Assembly: GCF_042852765.1 (NCBI RefSeq) | Contig: NZ_AP031414.1 | Reading direction: 5' to 3' (one strand) | From: Schaedlerella glycyrrhizinilytica_A | Lineage (GTDB): Bacteria; Bacillota; Clostridia; Lachnospirales; Lachnospiraceae | DNA: 64,000 nt | Shown here: positions 45,050 to 53,377 of the stretch, in pieces | Numbering within the stretch: position 1 is the first letter of the stretch | Layout of the letters: every line of letters begins with the position of its first letter | Notes under the pieces: model-generated | What the model was told of the DNA's origin: nothing | Seen by the model: the letters and a program-made list of their open reading frames with translations, nothing else | Databases searched by the model: none | Translations under genes and position numbers: made by a program

Positions 45050-45484
45050 ATGAAAAACTCCTATGAGCAGCGTGTTCAAAATCAGTTTGGCGGTTTTTGT
45101 ACCAGGGTTTTGAAGAACGAGGCCAACCGTATTCTGAATGAATACGCAAGGCAGCGTGACCGCGAGAAATCTCTGGATGAACTATCGCCGGACGAGCTGG
45201 CACAGGCCGCCTCCTATGACAAGTATTTTCAGGACGAATATGTCTTTGAAGTGCTTGGGCAGAAAGTGTTTGTGGTCGGTGATCTGCTGGCAGAGGCTCT
45301 GTCACAGTTGCCGGAGGACAAGCGGGATGTAATCCTGCTGTCCTACTTCCTGGGAATGACGGACCGTGAAATAAGCGAACAGCTTAATGTGGTTCGTCAG
45401 GCTATCAGTAAACGGCGCAGCGGTATCCTCAAAGAACTGCGTGAGTATTTGGAAAAGGAGGGATTTGAATGGCCCGAAACATAA
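45050..45484 (+). CDS. Sigma-70-like factor of ICE2
   Basis: 144 residues, starting MKNSYEQRVQNQFGGFC and ending in a region-4 HTH (LSYFLGMTDREISEQLNVVRQAISKRRSG). It is the Orf7-type sigma factor of Tn916/Tn1549-like elements, probably driving excision or transfer genes. GGAGGTGAG upstream; it overlaps the next gene by 16 bases. The counterpart in IME1 is at 13811-14233. Confidence 0.9.
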   Translation: MKNSYEQRVQNQFGGFCTRVLKNEANRILNEYARQRDREKSLDELSPDELAQAASYDKYFQDEYVFEVLGQKVFVVGDLLAEALSQLPEDKRDVILLSYFLGMTDREISEQLNVVRQAISKRRSGILKELREYLEKEGFEWPET

Positions 45485-45711
45485 GAGAGCCCATACCGCT
45501 GCCAGTGATCCTGGCAGCCTCAGAGGGTGACGAGAGAGCCTTAAATGCTGTACTCAATCATTACAAGGGCTATATTCGTTTCCTCGCCATGAGACCTATG
45601 AAAGATGAATATGGCAACGAACACCTCTATGTGGACGAAGATATGAGGCTTCGCCTGGAGGCTAAACTGCTGTATAGCATTGTAACAGGTTTCAAGGTTC
45701 TGCCGGTCTAA
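45469..45711 (+). CDS. Conjugative-transposon helix-turn-helix protein (ICE2)
   Basis: 80 residues, MARNIREPIPLPVILAASEGD..., the Orf8-like HTH family. It overlaps the sigma gene by 16 bases, so the two are translationally coupled. A long non-coding stretch and then xis-int follow, consistent with a role in the excision switch. Confidence 0.85.
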   Translation: MARNIREPIPLPVILAASEGDERALNAVLNHYKGYIRFLAMRPMKDEYGNEHLYVDEDMRLRLEAKLLYSIVTGFKVLPV

Positions 45712-46090
45712 GGTACATATTACAGGCGTGTTTTGTCCTCTCTTTCCTCGCCTGGTATTTGAACCGGATCGGAGCCATAAATGCACCTTGACAAAGAAAG
45801 TCCGGACGATAACTCCGTGACAGCATAGGACAGGCAGATACATTCTCTTTCGGTGGAGCCATCTGGCAGGTGCGCCATGACCTTTTTAAGCGAGCGATCA
45901 ATACCATGCCACAAAACAGCTTTGGCAGGCTGTGGGCCATGATACCCAAAGAGGACAATGATACTCCCTTACAGCCATCAGTTCGAGCGTTGATAGCGTC
46001 GCAAGCAATGGGTAGGGCCGGATGAGAACCATGCGGGGGTGAAATTCCCGTGGAGCCATGCTAATGGCCGTCTGTTTTGTCCTTTTTAAT
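45712..46090 (+). ncRNA. Structured non-coding stretch upstream of xis-int
   Basis: About 380 bases without a gene but with many complementary segments: CAGGCG/CGCCTG (about 45723 and 45749), CCGGA/TCCGG, CCACA/TGTGG, ACAGC/GCTGT and CCATGCGGG/CCCGTGG. GGAGCCAT occurs three times. The position, directly before an excisionase and integrase pair, resembles the int-alpA RNA motif described by comparative genomics. I cannot align to that model here. Confidence 0.5.
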
Positions 46091-46202
46091 ATGGATAAAT
46101 CGAAAACTTTTTATTAGCAGCTGACAATTCATATAAAGCGCGGCATAATGATGATAGAAGTTATGTTTTGTATGATTGATCGGCTGCTGAAAGGAGGACA
46201 TT

Positions 46203-46409
46203 ATGAACCAGGCCGAAAATCGTACACCTGGCAATGTCCCCGAACAGAGAACTTACAAGGTTGAAGATATAGCCGTGATGTTAAATATCGGCCGTACTTC
46301 TGCATATAACCTTGTGAAAGAGGGACATTTCAAAACCGTTCGAGTTGGTAATGCCATACGAATTTCCAAAAAATCATTTGACGAATGGTTAGACGCTCAG
46401 GCGTTCTAA
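46203..46409 (+). CDS. xis: Excisionase (Xis), AlpA/excisionase HTH family
   Basis: 68 residues. The central excisionase-type HTH is YKVEDIAVMLNIGRTSAYNLV, followed by VRVGNAIRISKKSFDEWL. It directs the integrase toward excision. GAAAGGAGG upstream; 25 bases to int, so the two are co-transcribed. Confidence 0.92.
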   Translation: MNQAENRTPGNVPEQRTYKVEDIAVMLNIGRTSAYNLVKEGHFKTVRVGNAIRISKKSFDEWLDAQAF

Positions 46410-46433
46410 CGGACAAAGAAAGGAAGATCGATC

Positions 46434-47825
46434 ATGGCATCCATCATCAAACGAAAAAAAGCATATTCTGTTGTTTACAACTACATAGACGAAAATGGAG
46501 AAACGAAACAAAAGTGGGAAACCTGGCATACCCATAAAGAGGCTCTAAAACGGAAAGCGGAGGTTGAGAACCAGATCAACACCGGTACTTTTCTTCCTCC
46601 CAACAATCAGAAAGTATCTGATTTTCTGTATGATTTTGTTTCCACCTATGGGGCAAAACAATGGGGCGTGTCCATGTATGACAGTCAAACCGCCCTGATC
46701 GCCAACTACATCAATCCGATTATCGGTGATATGGAGGTTCAGGCAATTACTCCCCGTGTGGTAGATAAATACATTCAGACTCTCCAAAAGACCCCTCCTG
46801 TTTGTAAGAGGAACCGAAAACCGAAAACAGAGTTTATTTCCAATCAGAACATTGAGAAGATCATCAAACTTCTCCGCTGTGCCTTTAAGCAGGCTGTCCG
46901 CTGGGAGCTGATTGCAAAAAATCCCTTTGAGAATACCGTATTACCGAAAACAGAGTACAAGAAACGTGACATCTGGGACGCCGATACCATCCGTATCGCT
47001 CTGGACCAGTGTACTGACAGCAAATTGTATGTTGCTATGAACCTTGCATTTGCGTGTTCTTTGCGGATGGGAGAAATTCTTGGTCTGACCTGGAAGAATG
47101 TCCACATTGAGGATGAAAACATAGCGGCGGATAATGCCTATGTTTACATTGAGGCAGAGCTGATAAGGGCTTCCAAACAGGCGATTGAAATGATAGGAGA
47201 AAAAGATATTTTCCATATCTTCACTCCGCTTATGCCTAACACCAGCACACGGCTGATCTTGAAAAAACCGAAAACAAAATCAAGTGAGAGAAAAGTCTGG
47301 CTGCCGAAAACCGTTGCTTATATCCTCCGTGAATGGAAAAAAGCACAGGATGAGCTAAAGAGCTTCCTCGGTGAGGAATACCAAGATTATGATTTAGTGG
47401 TTGCCCTGCCTAATGGCAGGCCATGTGAGAACCGGATTATTGAGAAAGAATTTTCTCTGCTGAAAGAAAAAGCCGGATTGCCTAATGTGGTGTTCCACTC
47501 TCTCAGACATTCCAGCACTACTTATAAGCTGAAACTCAACCACGGCGATCTGAAAGCCACCCAGGGGGACACGGGCCACGCTGAAATTGATATGATTACA
47601 AAAGTGTACGCCCACATCCTCGACGAGGACCGTAAGATCAATGCCCAGAAGTTTGAGAGTGCCTTTTATGCTAATCCTGATCTGCGGAATGTAAAGCCTC
47701 CCCAGGAGCCGGAACAGCCTCAAGCACAAACCTTAGACCTGGCGGCATTGGTGGAACAGCTCCAAAAATCCCCGGAGCTTGCAAGCACCCTGGCAGCATT
47801 GCTTACCGCTCAAAAGGCTGGCTAA
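46434..47825 (+). CDS. int: Tyrosine integrase of ICE2
   Basis: 463 residues. An N-terminal arm-binding domain (1-60) is followed by a core-binding domain with SAM-like fold and a catalytic C-terminal domain. Catalytic residues are visible: Arg in FACSLRMGEILGL, HxxR in HSLRHSSTT, His in DTGHAEIDMI and the nucleophile Tyr in ITKVYAHILD. A low-complexity C-terminal tail (PPQEPEQPQAQ) follows. It integrates ICE2 into the host. No stop or shift is seen. Confidence 0.95.
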   Translation: MASIIKRKKAYSVVYNYIDENGETKQKWETWHTHKEALKRKAEVENQINTGTFLPPNNQKVSDFLYDFVSTYGAKQWGVSMYDSQTALIANYINPIIGDMEVQAITPRVVDKYIQTLQKTPPVCKRNRKPKTEFISNQNIEKIIKLLRCAFKQAVRWELIAKNPFENTVLPKTEYKKRDIWDADTIRIALDQCTDSKLYVAMNLAFACSLRMGEILGLTWKNVHIEDENIAADNAYVYIEAELIRASKQAIEMIGEKDIFHIFTPLMPNTSTRLILKKPKTKSSERKVWLPKTVAYILREWKKAQDELKSFLGEEYQDYDLVVALPNGRPCENRIIEKEFSLLKEKAGLPNVVFHSLRHSSTTYKLKLNHGDLKATQGDTGHAEIDMITKVYAHILDEDRKINAQKFESAFYANPDLRNVKPPQEPEQPQAQTLDLAALVEQLQKSPELASTLAALLTAQKAG

Positions 47826-47973
47826 AATCTCAAATTAGCAAGAAGTCCATTTTTCTTAGCAAGCTCTCCATTTTAGTTCGTTTCCAATTAGCAAAAAATT
47901 CATTGTAACGCATAAACAAAAAAGTAACCCTCCAACCCTGGTAGATGGTTTTAACAAAAGGCTGCGGCTGAAC
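47826..47973. other. ICE2 right end region
   Basis: No gene here. The repeated short phrase TTAGCAA (several copies, 47834-47890) may represent integrase arm sites. The element-chromosome junction lies somewhere between these and the tRNA terminator at 47974. Confidence 0.4.
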
Positions 47974-48012
47974 AAAAAAAGCTGCAAACCCTTATGAATA
48001 AAGGCTTGCAGC
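47974..48012 (-). terminator. Terminator after tRNA-Arg
   Basis: On the minus strand CTGCAAGCC pairs with GGGTTTGCAG around TTTATTCATAA and ends in CTTTTTTT, ten or so bases after the tRNA. Confidence 0.85.
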
Positions 48013-48021
48013 GTTGTTCGC

Positions 48022-48098
48022 TGGCGTCCATGAGAGGATTTGAACCTCCGACCCCACGCTTAGGAGGCGTGTGCTCTATCCAGCTGAGCTACATGGAC
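48022..48098 (-). tRNA. tRNA-Arg (anticodon CCT), CCA encoded
   Basis: Acceptor GTCCATG...CATGGAC, D-arm TAGCTCAGCTGGATAGAGC, anticodon loop CTCCTAA (CCT, Arg AGG), T-arm GGTTCAAATCC, discriminator G and CCA. All stems pair. It is the nearest intact chromosomal gene to the ICE2 integrase end. Confidence 0.97.
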
Positions 48099-48126
48099 AT
48101 TTATCAAAATATTAAGTTTTATGCAA

Positions 48127-48194
48127 GATTTAGACTCGAACCATCTACCGCTTAGGAGGGATCCGTTATATCCATTTAACTAATGGAACAAATC
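48127..48194 (-). pseudogene. tRNA-like remnant, anticodon CCT
   Basis: The 5' half (GTTCCATTAGTTAAATGG, then ATATAAC) looks like a normal Arg tRNA with a CTCCTAA loop. The 3' half (GCGGTAGATGG, TTCGAGTC) does not pair with it in the anticodon or acceptor stems. It looks like a degraded or chimeric tRNA. The phrase GGTAGATGGTT also occurs near the ICE2 right end (47939). Confidence 0.55.
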
Positions 48195-48263
48195 ACTTAT
48201 ACTTACTTATTTTATCATCATGCCAACTGAAAAGCAACCGCTTTATTCAGCTTACTCCCTTAA

Positions 48264-49451
48264 TTAATGCTTTAATGTTTTAATCAATCGGAAGATCTGT
48301 TCCACCGTCGTTGTCATATTCCACGTTGCCTGTTCGCATTCTGATACCTCAGCAATTGTTCCTGCATTACAAAGAATTGAAAAAAATGCATCAATTCCAT
48401 ATTCATTGCATACTCCGGCGTCTTCCGCTACGCATCCGGAAAAAGCAAGTACCGGTTTTCCATACTTTTTAGCAATCTCCGCAACTCCGATCGGCGCTTT
48501 TCCCATCACAGTCTGCCCATCCAAACGCCCCTCTCCGGTGATCACATAATCCGCATCTTTCACTTTTTCTTCCAATTCCGTTTCACGAAGTACTATTTGA
48601 ATGCCTGACTGAAGCTCCGCATTCATAAACACGCGGAATGCAAATCCAAGCCCTCCGGCAGCACCTGCACCCGGAAACGAAGCGTCCACACCAACATTCA
48701 CAAGATTTACAGACGCATCTTCTGCTTTCCTTTCCTCCTTAAATGAAAGAGCAATCCCAGCATAGTTAGAAAGCCAGGCATCCATCTGTCGGATCATCTC
48801 TGCATCCGCTCCTTTTTGAGGTCCGTAAACAGCACTGCATCCTTGCGGTCCGCAAAGTGGATTTGTCACATCACATGCAATCTGAAATTGGCATTCCCGT
48901 AATTCAGGAATCACATGTTCTTTCCCTATCAACTCCAAATCTTTCAATCCGACCGCTCCAAGAGAAATTTCATTTCCATCTTTATCACACATCTCAAATC
49001 CAAGTGCCTGAAGCATTCCTGCTCCGCCGTCATTTGTCGCGCTTCCGCCAATTCCTATGATAAAATTACGGCAGCCTTTTTCAATCGCATCCAAGATCAT
49101 TTCGCCTACGCCAAATGTTGTTGTAATAAGCGGATTCAATTTTTCTTTCGGCAGCAATGTGATGCCTGCAGCCTGCGCGATTTCCATGATCGCAGTCTTT
49201 GTCTCCCTTTCTACGATTCCGTAAACTGCATTGACCAATACTCCCAGCGGACCTTTCACCATAACGCTCTGCAATTCTCCGCCCATTCCAAGTGTCAGCG
49301 CTTCCACAGTTCCCTCTCCGCCGTCTGCTAATGGGCATACCACCGTTTCACTCTCCGGAAATACTCGAAGAATCCCATTTTTTGCCGCCTCTCCTGCCTG
49401 AAGGGATGTCATACTTCCTTTAAAAGAATCTATTGCAATTACAGCTTTCAT
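48264..49451 (-). CDS. glxK: Glycerate kinase
   Basis: 395 residues, beginning MKAVIAIDSFKGSMTSLQAGE and including ADGGEGTVEAL and GIGGSATNDGGAGMLQALG, the classical class II glycerate kinase signatures. It phosphorylates D-glycerate for entry into glycolysis. It overlaps the previous gene by 4 bases (ATGA), so it is the last gene of the serS-side minus-strand group. It is full length. The choice of glxK rather than garK as a name is conventional. Confidence 0.93.
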   Translation of the reverse strand: MKAVIAIDSFKGSMTSLQAGEAAKNGILRVFPESETVVCPLADGGEGTVEALTLGMGGELQSVMVKGPLGVLVNAVYGIVERETKTAIMEIAQAAGITLLPKEKLNPLITTTFGVGEMILDAIEKGCRNFIIGIGGSATNDGGAGMLQALGFEMCDKDGNEISLGAVGLKDLELIGKEHVIPELRECQFQIACDVTNPLCGPQGCSAVYGPQKGADAEMIRQMDAWLSNYAGIALSFKEERKAEDASVNLVNVGVDASFPGAGAAGGLGFAFRVFMNAELQSGIQIVLRETELEEKVKDADYVITGEGRLDGQTVMGKAPIGVAEIAKKYGKPVLAFSGCVAEDAGVCNEYGIDAFFSILCNAGTIAEVSECEQATWNMTTTVEQIFRLIKTLKH

Positions 49452-50533
49452 AATTCCACCAGCCTTTTATACAATACTTCTGCCCTATCTTCGATCGAAA
49501 GCAGCATGTTTCTGGACTCATCCAACTGTTCCATCCCCTCTGTATATTTTCCTGCCGCACTTCCATTTGTGATCCCGGAATGATTTTTTACAATAACGGG
49601 TATCCAGGAACTTTTTTTCGCAAGATTGAATACAATATCTGACATCTGCATCCCACGCGCTTCTTGAAATTCATATTCCTGCTTGATTTCTTTCTCTGAT
49701 ATACTCTCTGCTACATTTACATAGAGCGCATAACTATATAACCCACAGATTGAAATTTCAACCTGTCGGATTCCGAGTAACGCCCTCAAAAAATACCGTC
49801 TGAGAGCTCCTCGCGACCTTTTTTTAGTCACAAGACATTCATCTAAAACTTTCATTTCTGCATCATTCTGATATGCCTCGAGAATCTTCTCCGTCATCGG
49901 CGCATATCCTCCGGAGATTTCATTTAGATACTGTTTTCTTTTCTGTTCTTCTATTTCTCCGAGTTTTTTCTTTAATTCCTGCCATAATCTGATTTCAAAT
50001 GAACTCAATTGATTCTCATCAGGCTTCTCCTGCCCATTAAATGGATTTAACGATAGGAAGCGTACTTTCATCGTGCTATACAGACGTTTTACTGCTTTTC
50101 CAAACTCCACCGCATGGGAATTGATGTCATCACACGCAACATTTTCAGGCTCTTTGAACAAAAATTGTGTGATTTCTTTCCGGATTCGTTCTTCCTCACC
50201 CTGGCACAAAATCAGTAATTCGTCCACACAATTCAATTTTTCCAGTGTTGAAATTGCGGAAAACGCATATGTATCAAATGTATTTAATGTGCAGTATACC
50301 GGAAGTTCCACAACCAGATCCACACCCTGTTTCTGTAAATGCTCCGCCCGATTGTCATGTGCTTTCTGCATCCAACTCCCATCCTGCCGAAAATTTCCGC
50401 ATATCACGGCAATCAATGCATCTGCTTTGCTTTCCTGCTTCATCCTCTGATATAGATTTGCTTCCTCTTCACAAGATAATCCGGAAAAAATTTCCGGCTC
50501 TTCAATAAACGCTGCAATCTTCATACATTTCAT
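49448..50533 (-). CDS. TmcAL-like protein lacking the HxGH motif
   Basis: 361 residues. The stretch ADALIAVICGNFRQDG...QGVDLVVELPVYCTLNTFD aligns well with tRNA(Met) cytidine acetate ligase (TmcAL/YlbM), and SISEKEI and SSFEIR regions have family character. The nucleotidyltransferase motif EYNPFHNGH at the N-terminus is replaced by EEPEIFSGLS, so adenylation as in TmcAL is unlikely. It may be a non-catalytic relative or a changed specificity. It is flanked by glycerate kinase and the DUF3881 gene in a tight minus-strand row. Confidence 0.78.
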   Translation of the reverse strand: MKCMKIAAFIEEPEIFSGLSCEEEANLYQRMKQESKADALIAVICGNFRQDGSWMQKAHDNRAEHLQKQGVDLVVELPVYCTLNTFDTYAFSAISTLEKLNCVDELLILCQGEEERIRKEITQFLFKEPENVACDDINSHAVEFGKAVKRLYSTMKVRFLSLNPFNGQEKPDENQLSSFEIRLWQELKKKLGEIEEQKRKQYLNEISGGYAPMTEKILEAYQNDAEMKVLDECLVTKKRSRGALRRYFLRALLGIRQVEISICGLYSYALYVNVAESISEKEIKQEYEFQEARGMQMSDIVFNLAKKSSWIPVIVKNHSGITNGSAAGKYTEGMEQLDESRNMLLSIEDRAEVLYKRLVEL

Positions 50534-50541
50534 TTCTCTTT

Positions 50542-51417
50542 CTAAAAATTGATCATTCCCTGAAGCCAGATCGTTCCCTTAAATCGTCTTCCGATTTGCG
50601 GTTCCCCCAATACTTGTGCTTTCGGCACGCAAATATCAAACTGAAGTTCATTTACATTCAACTTCATCTGATATACTTCTTCTCCGGTCAGGCTGTTCTT
50701 TCGTTCCCTCATCGCAAGGATTTCACCGAGAATCGAGTACATATCACACTCTACGCCATACGGCATAAAATAAGTATCCACAATCGTAAAAATGTCTTCA
50801 CTCACCAGTCTCCGGGACACTTTGGAATATGTATCGATATCATCCAGCGTCAGGCTTTCCATCGCTGTCTGATCACCGCTTCTTGCTGCATTTAAAAGCT
50901 GTTTTCGATTATTTGACGCCTCAATTTCATTTTTCACCTGCATTTCGCTCTTTCGCACCGGAAGAAGGATCTTTCCGGAAAGAGCCAGACCGGAAAGGGT
51001 CACGGAAGTGTTCATTTTCGGGAACATTCCGAGCTGACATTCTTTCATATATTCGATTCCGTTCTGCAAATGAAAAATCAGACTGATCCCGACCCGCGGA
51101 TCTTCACAGACGCCGACATACATTTCCTTTTCAATTTTCTTTTCCACGGTCACATCTGCGTAAGTCGTAATTCCGCTTCCCTCAAAATATGGAAAATAAT
51201 ATTCCGGTTCAAACCGTTCTTCCTCATCAAGTTCTCCGCACAGTGTGATTCCTATTCCCTGTGCATATTCTTTCTGCAATTCACAAAAATCTGCTTCTTC
51301 CGTATAAGAAACAACTGTCTGATGTGTAAACTCTGTCTCAACCTGTTCCAACAACTGCCGCAGGTCTTTTTTCGTTTTGAGGTTTTCAAAACCAATTGCT
51401 TTCAAATATTGATGCAT
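50542..51417 (-). CDS. DUF3881-family protein
   Basis: 291 residues from the ATG at 51415-51417 (GGAGAG upstream); a GTG 8 codons earlier is possible. It begins MHQYLKAIGFENLKTKKDL and matches the DUF3881 family that is largely confined to Lachnospiraceae and related Clostridia. No catalytic motif is visible. It follows serS and precedes the TmcAL-like gene. Function unknown. Confidence 0.82.
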   Translation of the reverse strand: MHQYLKAIGFENLKTKKDLRQLLEQVETEFTHQTVVSYTEEADFCELQKEYAQGIGITLCGELDEEERFEPEYYFPYFEGSGITTYADVTVEKKIEKEMYVGVCEDPRVGISLIFHLQNGIEYMKECQLGMFPKMNTSVTLSGLALSGKILLPVRKSEMQVKNEIEASNNRKQLLNAARSGDQTAMESLTLDDIDTYSKVSRRLVSEDIFTIVDTYFMPYGVECDMYSILGEILAMRERKNSLTGEEVYQMKLNVNELQFDICVPKAQVLGEPQIGRRFKGTIWLQGMINF

Positions 51418-51447
51418 ATTCTCTCCATTTTCTTCTTGCACAAAGAA

Positions 51448-51468
51448 GATTGCGCATATTGCGCAATC
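51448..51468 (-). terminator. Hairpin downstream of serS
   Basis: GATTGCGCA-TAT-TGCGCAATC is a perfect stem of nine pairs. On the minus strand it follows the serS stop and is trailed by TCTTCTTTG, so it is a weak terminator or processing site. Confidence 0.55.
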
Positions 51469-51497
51469 CTCTTATATGTCACTCTCATATATCATTT

Positions 51498-52784
51498 TTA
51501 TTTTTTCGGAACGATCGCTTCCGTTCCGCCCATGTATGGCTGCAATGCTTTTGGAATCTTCACGCTTCCGTCTTCCTGAAGATTATTTTCCAAAAATGCA
51601 ATCAGCATTCTAGGCGGTGCGACAACTGTATTATTCAGTGTATGTGCAAAATATTTTGATTTTTCACCTTTTACGCGAATTCCTAATCTTCTTGCCTGTG
51701 CATCTCCCAAATTGGAGCAGCTTCCAACCTCGAAGTATTTTTTCTGTCTCGGAGACCATGCTTCCACGTCTACAGACTTCACTTTCAGATCTGCCAGATC
51801 TCCCGAACAACATTCCAGCGTACGAACCGGAATGTCCATGGAACGGAACAGATCCACCGTGTTCTGCCACAATTTGTCATACCATTCCATACTTTCTTCC
51901 GGCTTACATACAACGATCATTTCCTGTTTTTCAAACTGGTGGATTCGATATACGCCGCGTTCTTCAATGCCATGTGCTCCTTTTTCTTTCCGGAAGCACG
52001 GAGAATAGCTTGTCAAAGTCTGCGGAAGCTGGTCTTCTGTCAACTGTGTGTCAATAAATTTACCGATCATAGAGTGTTCGCTTGTACCGATCAGATAAAG
52101 ATCTTCTCCATCGATCTTGTACATCATTGCATCCATCTCGGCAAAACTCATTACGCCTGTCACGACATTACTCCGGATCATAAACGGAGGCACACAATAT
52201 GTGAATCCTCGGTTGATCATAAAATCTCTCGCATAAGAGATCACTGCGGAATGCAGTCTTGCAATATCTCCCATCAAATAATAAAATCCGTTTCCGGCTA
52301 CTTTTCTGGCGCTGTCCAGATCGATTCCGTTAAACCGTTCCATAATATCTGTGTGATACGGAATCTCAAACTCCGGTACAACAGGCTCTCCAAACCGCTC
52401 GATTTCTACATTTTCACTGTCATCTTTTCCGATCGGAACAGATGGATCGATGATATTCGGAATCGTCATCATGATTTTTTTGATCTTTTCTTCTACTTCT
52501 TTTTCTTCTTTGGAAAGAGCTTCCATACGGTCTGCGCTCTCGCTAACCTTTTTCTTCATCTCTTCCGCTTCTTCCTTTTTCCCCTGTGCCATACATGCAC
52601 CGATCTGTTTGGAAGCTTTATTTTTCTCCGCACGAAGCGCTTCTACTTCCTGTTTGATCTCGCGGTTTCTCACATCCAATTCCAATACTTCATCGACAAG
52701 CGGAAGTTTCTCATCCTGAAACTTATTTCGGATATTCTGCTTTACCACCTCTGGATTCGTTCTTACAAATTTAATATCTAACAT
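51498..52784 (-). CDS. serS: Seryl-tRNA synthetase
   Basis: 428 residues. An N-terminal coiled-coil arm (about 30-105) is followed by class II catalytic motifs: motif 2 FRKEKGAHGIEERGVYRIHQFEK and motif 3 ...LNNTVVAPPRMLIAFLEN near the end (no run of these is intact beyond what is shown). It charges tRNA-Ser. No T-box lies between it and the upstream DUF4446 gene (22 bases), so it is expressed with the parAB row. Confidence 0.97.
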   Translation of the reverse strand: MLDIKFVRTNPEVVKQNIRNKFQDEKLPLVDEVLELDVRNREIKQEVEALRAEKNKASKQIGACMAQGKKEEAEEMKKKVSESADRMEALSKEEKEVEEKIKKIMMTIPNIIDPSVPIGKDDSENVEIERFGEPVVPEFEIPYHTDIMERFNGIDLDSARKVAGNGFYYLMGDIARLHSAVISYARDFMINRGFTYCVPPFMIRSNVVTGVMSFAEMDAMMYKIDGEDLYLIGTSEHSMIGKFIDTQLTEDQLPQTLTSYSPCFRKEKGAHGIEERGVYRIHQFEKQEMIVVCKPEESMEWYDKLWQNTVDLFRSMDIPVRTLECCSGDLADLKVKSVDVEAWSPRQKKYFEVGSCSNLGDAQARRLGIRVKGEKSKYFAHTLNNTVVAPPRMLIAFLENNLQEDGSVKIPKALQPYMGGTEAIVPKK

Positions 52785-52806
52785 GACTTTTCCTCCTGCT
52801 CATTTC

Positions 52807-53358
52807 TCATTTTCTATTTTTCTTTTTTGCAAACTCTGCATCCCTTATATCGTAGGCTTCCTGAAAAATTGCCCGTTCCAGAGATTCTTTTTCTTCCTCT
52901 GCAAGTTCAATATAACTCTCGCCTTTTACAATTTCTTTTATATAGGTGTAACATCCTCCTCTGCTGTGCATCGCATTAAAGATCCATCCACTGTTTTCCT
53001 CATCCAGCATTGTCAGAGCAAAACTTAAGTTTCCACCCATTTCATGAAATGCATCATATCTTACCAATGCGGTTTTCTGATATGTTCGTTTCACTTTTTT
53101 ATATAATTTATCAATCTTCTCTTGATTCTCTGCTGTCCGTTCATTTAGTTCATCGAGGATTTCAAAGCGTTCAAAAATGCTCTCCTCAAGATTCTTTCCG
53201 TCTTTTCCTTTCATAAACGTTGAATAACTTCTTTTTAATCTGTTGTATTTCATGTTGACACTGATTAATAGAATGAACAGCAAAATCTGTATCATAAATA
53301 ATAATACAATCAGATATCCCGCGTCAATTCCCAAATTTCCAAGAAAATCTGTTTGCAT
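52807..53358 (-). CDS. DUF4446-family membrane protein
   Basis: 183 residues. An N-terminal transmembrane helix (LIVLLFMIQILLFILLISV) is followed by a coiled-coil region and a DUF4446 domain (ALVRYDAFHEMGGNLSFALTMLDEENSG). The family is regularly encoded next to parB in Clostridia. It lies 19 bases downstream of parB. Function unknown; the context suggests a link to chromosome organisation or sporulation. Confidence 0.88.
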   Translation of the reverse strand: MQTDFLGNLGIDAGYLIVLLFMIQILLFILLISVNMKYNRLKRSYSTFMKGKDGKNLEESIFERFEILDELNERTAENQEKIDKLYKKVKRTYQKTALVRYDAFHEMGGNLSFALTMLDEENSGWIFNAMHSRGGCYTYIKEIVKGESYIELAEEEKESLERAIFQEAYDIRDAEFAKKKNRK

Positions 53359-53377
53359 TGCGTGCCTCCCTTATATA

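Larger units (their letters stand above)
20443..47900 (+). mobile_element. ICE2, Tn1549-like conjugative element carrying tet
   Basis: The plus-strand transfer operon from the maff2 fragment to the ArdA genes, minus-strand bro/relaxase/mobC, tet cargo, sigma/HTH pair, xis and int form the right three-quarters of a Tn1549-like element. The integrase end lies between 47826 and about 47970, next to a tRNA-Arg terminator. The right boundary given is approximate; I could not identify a direct repeat because the left end is not in the window. Confidence 0.8.
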
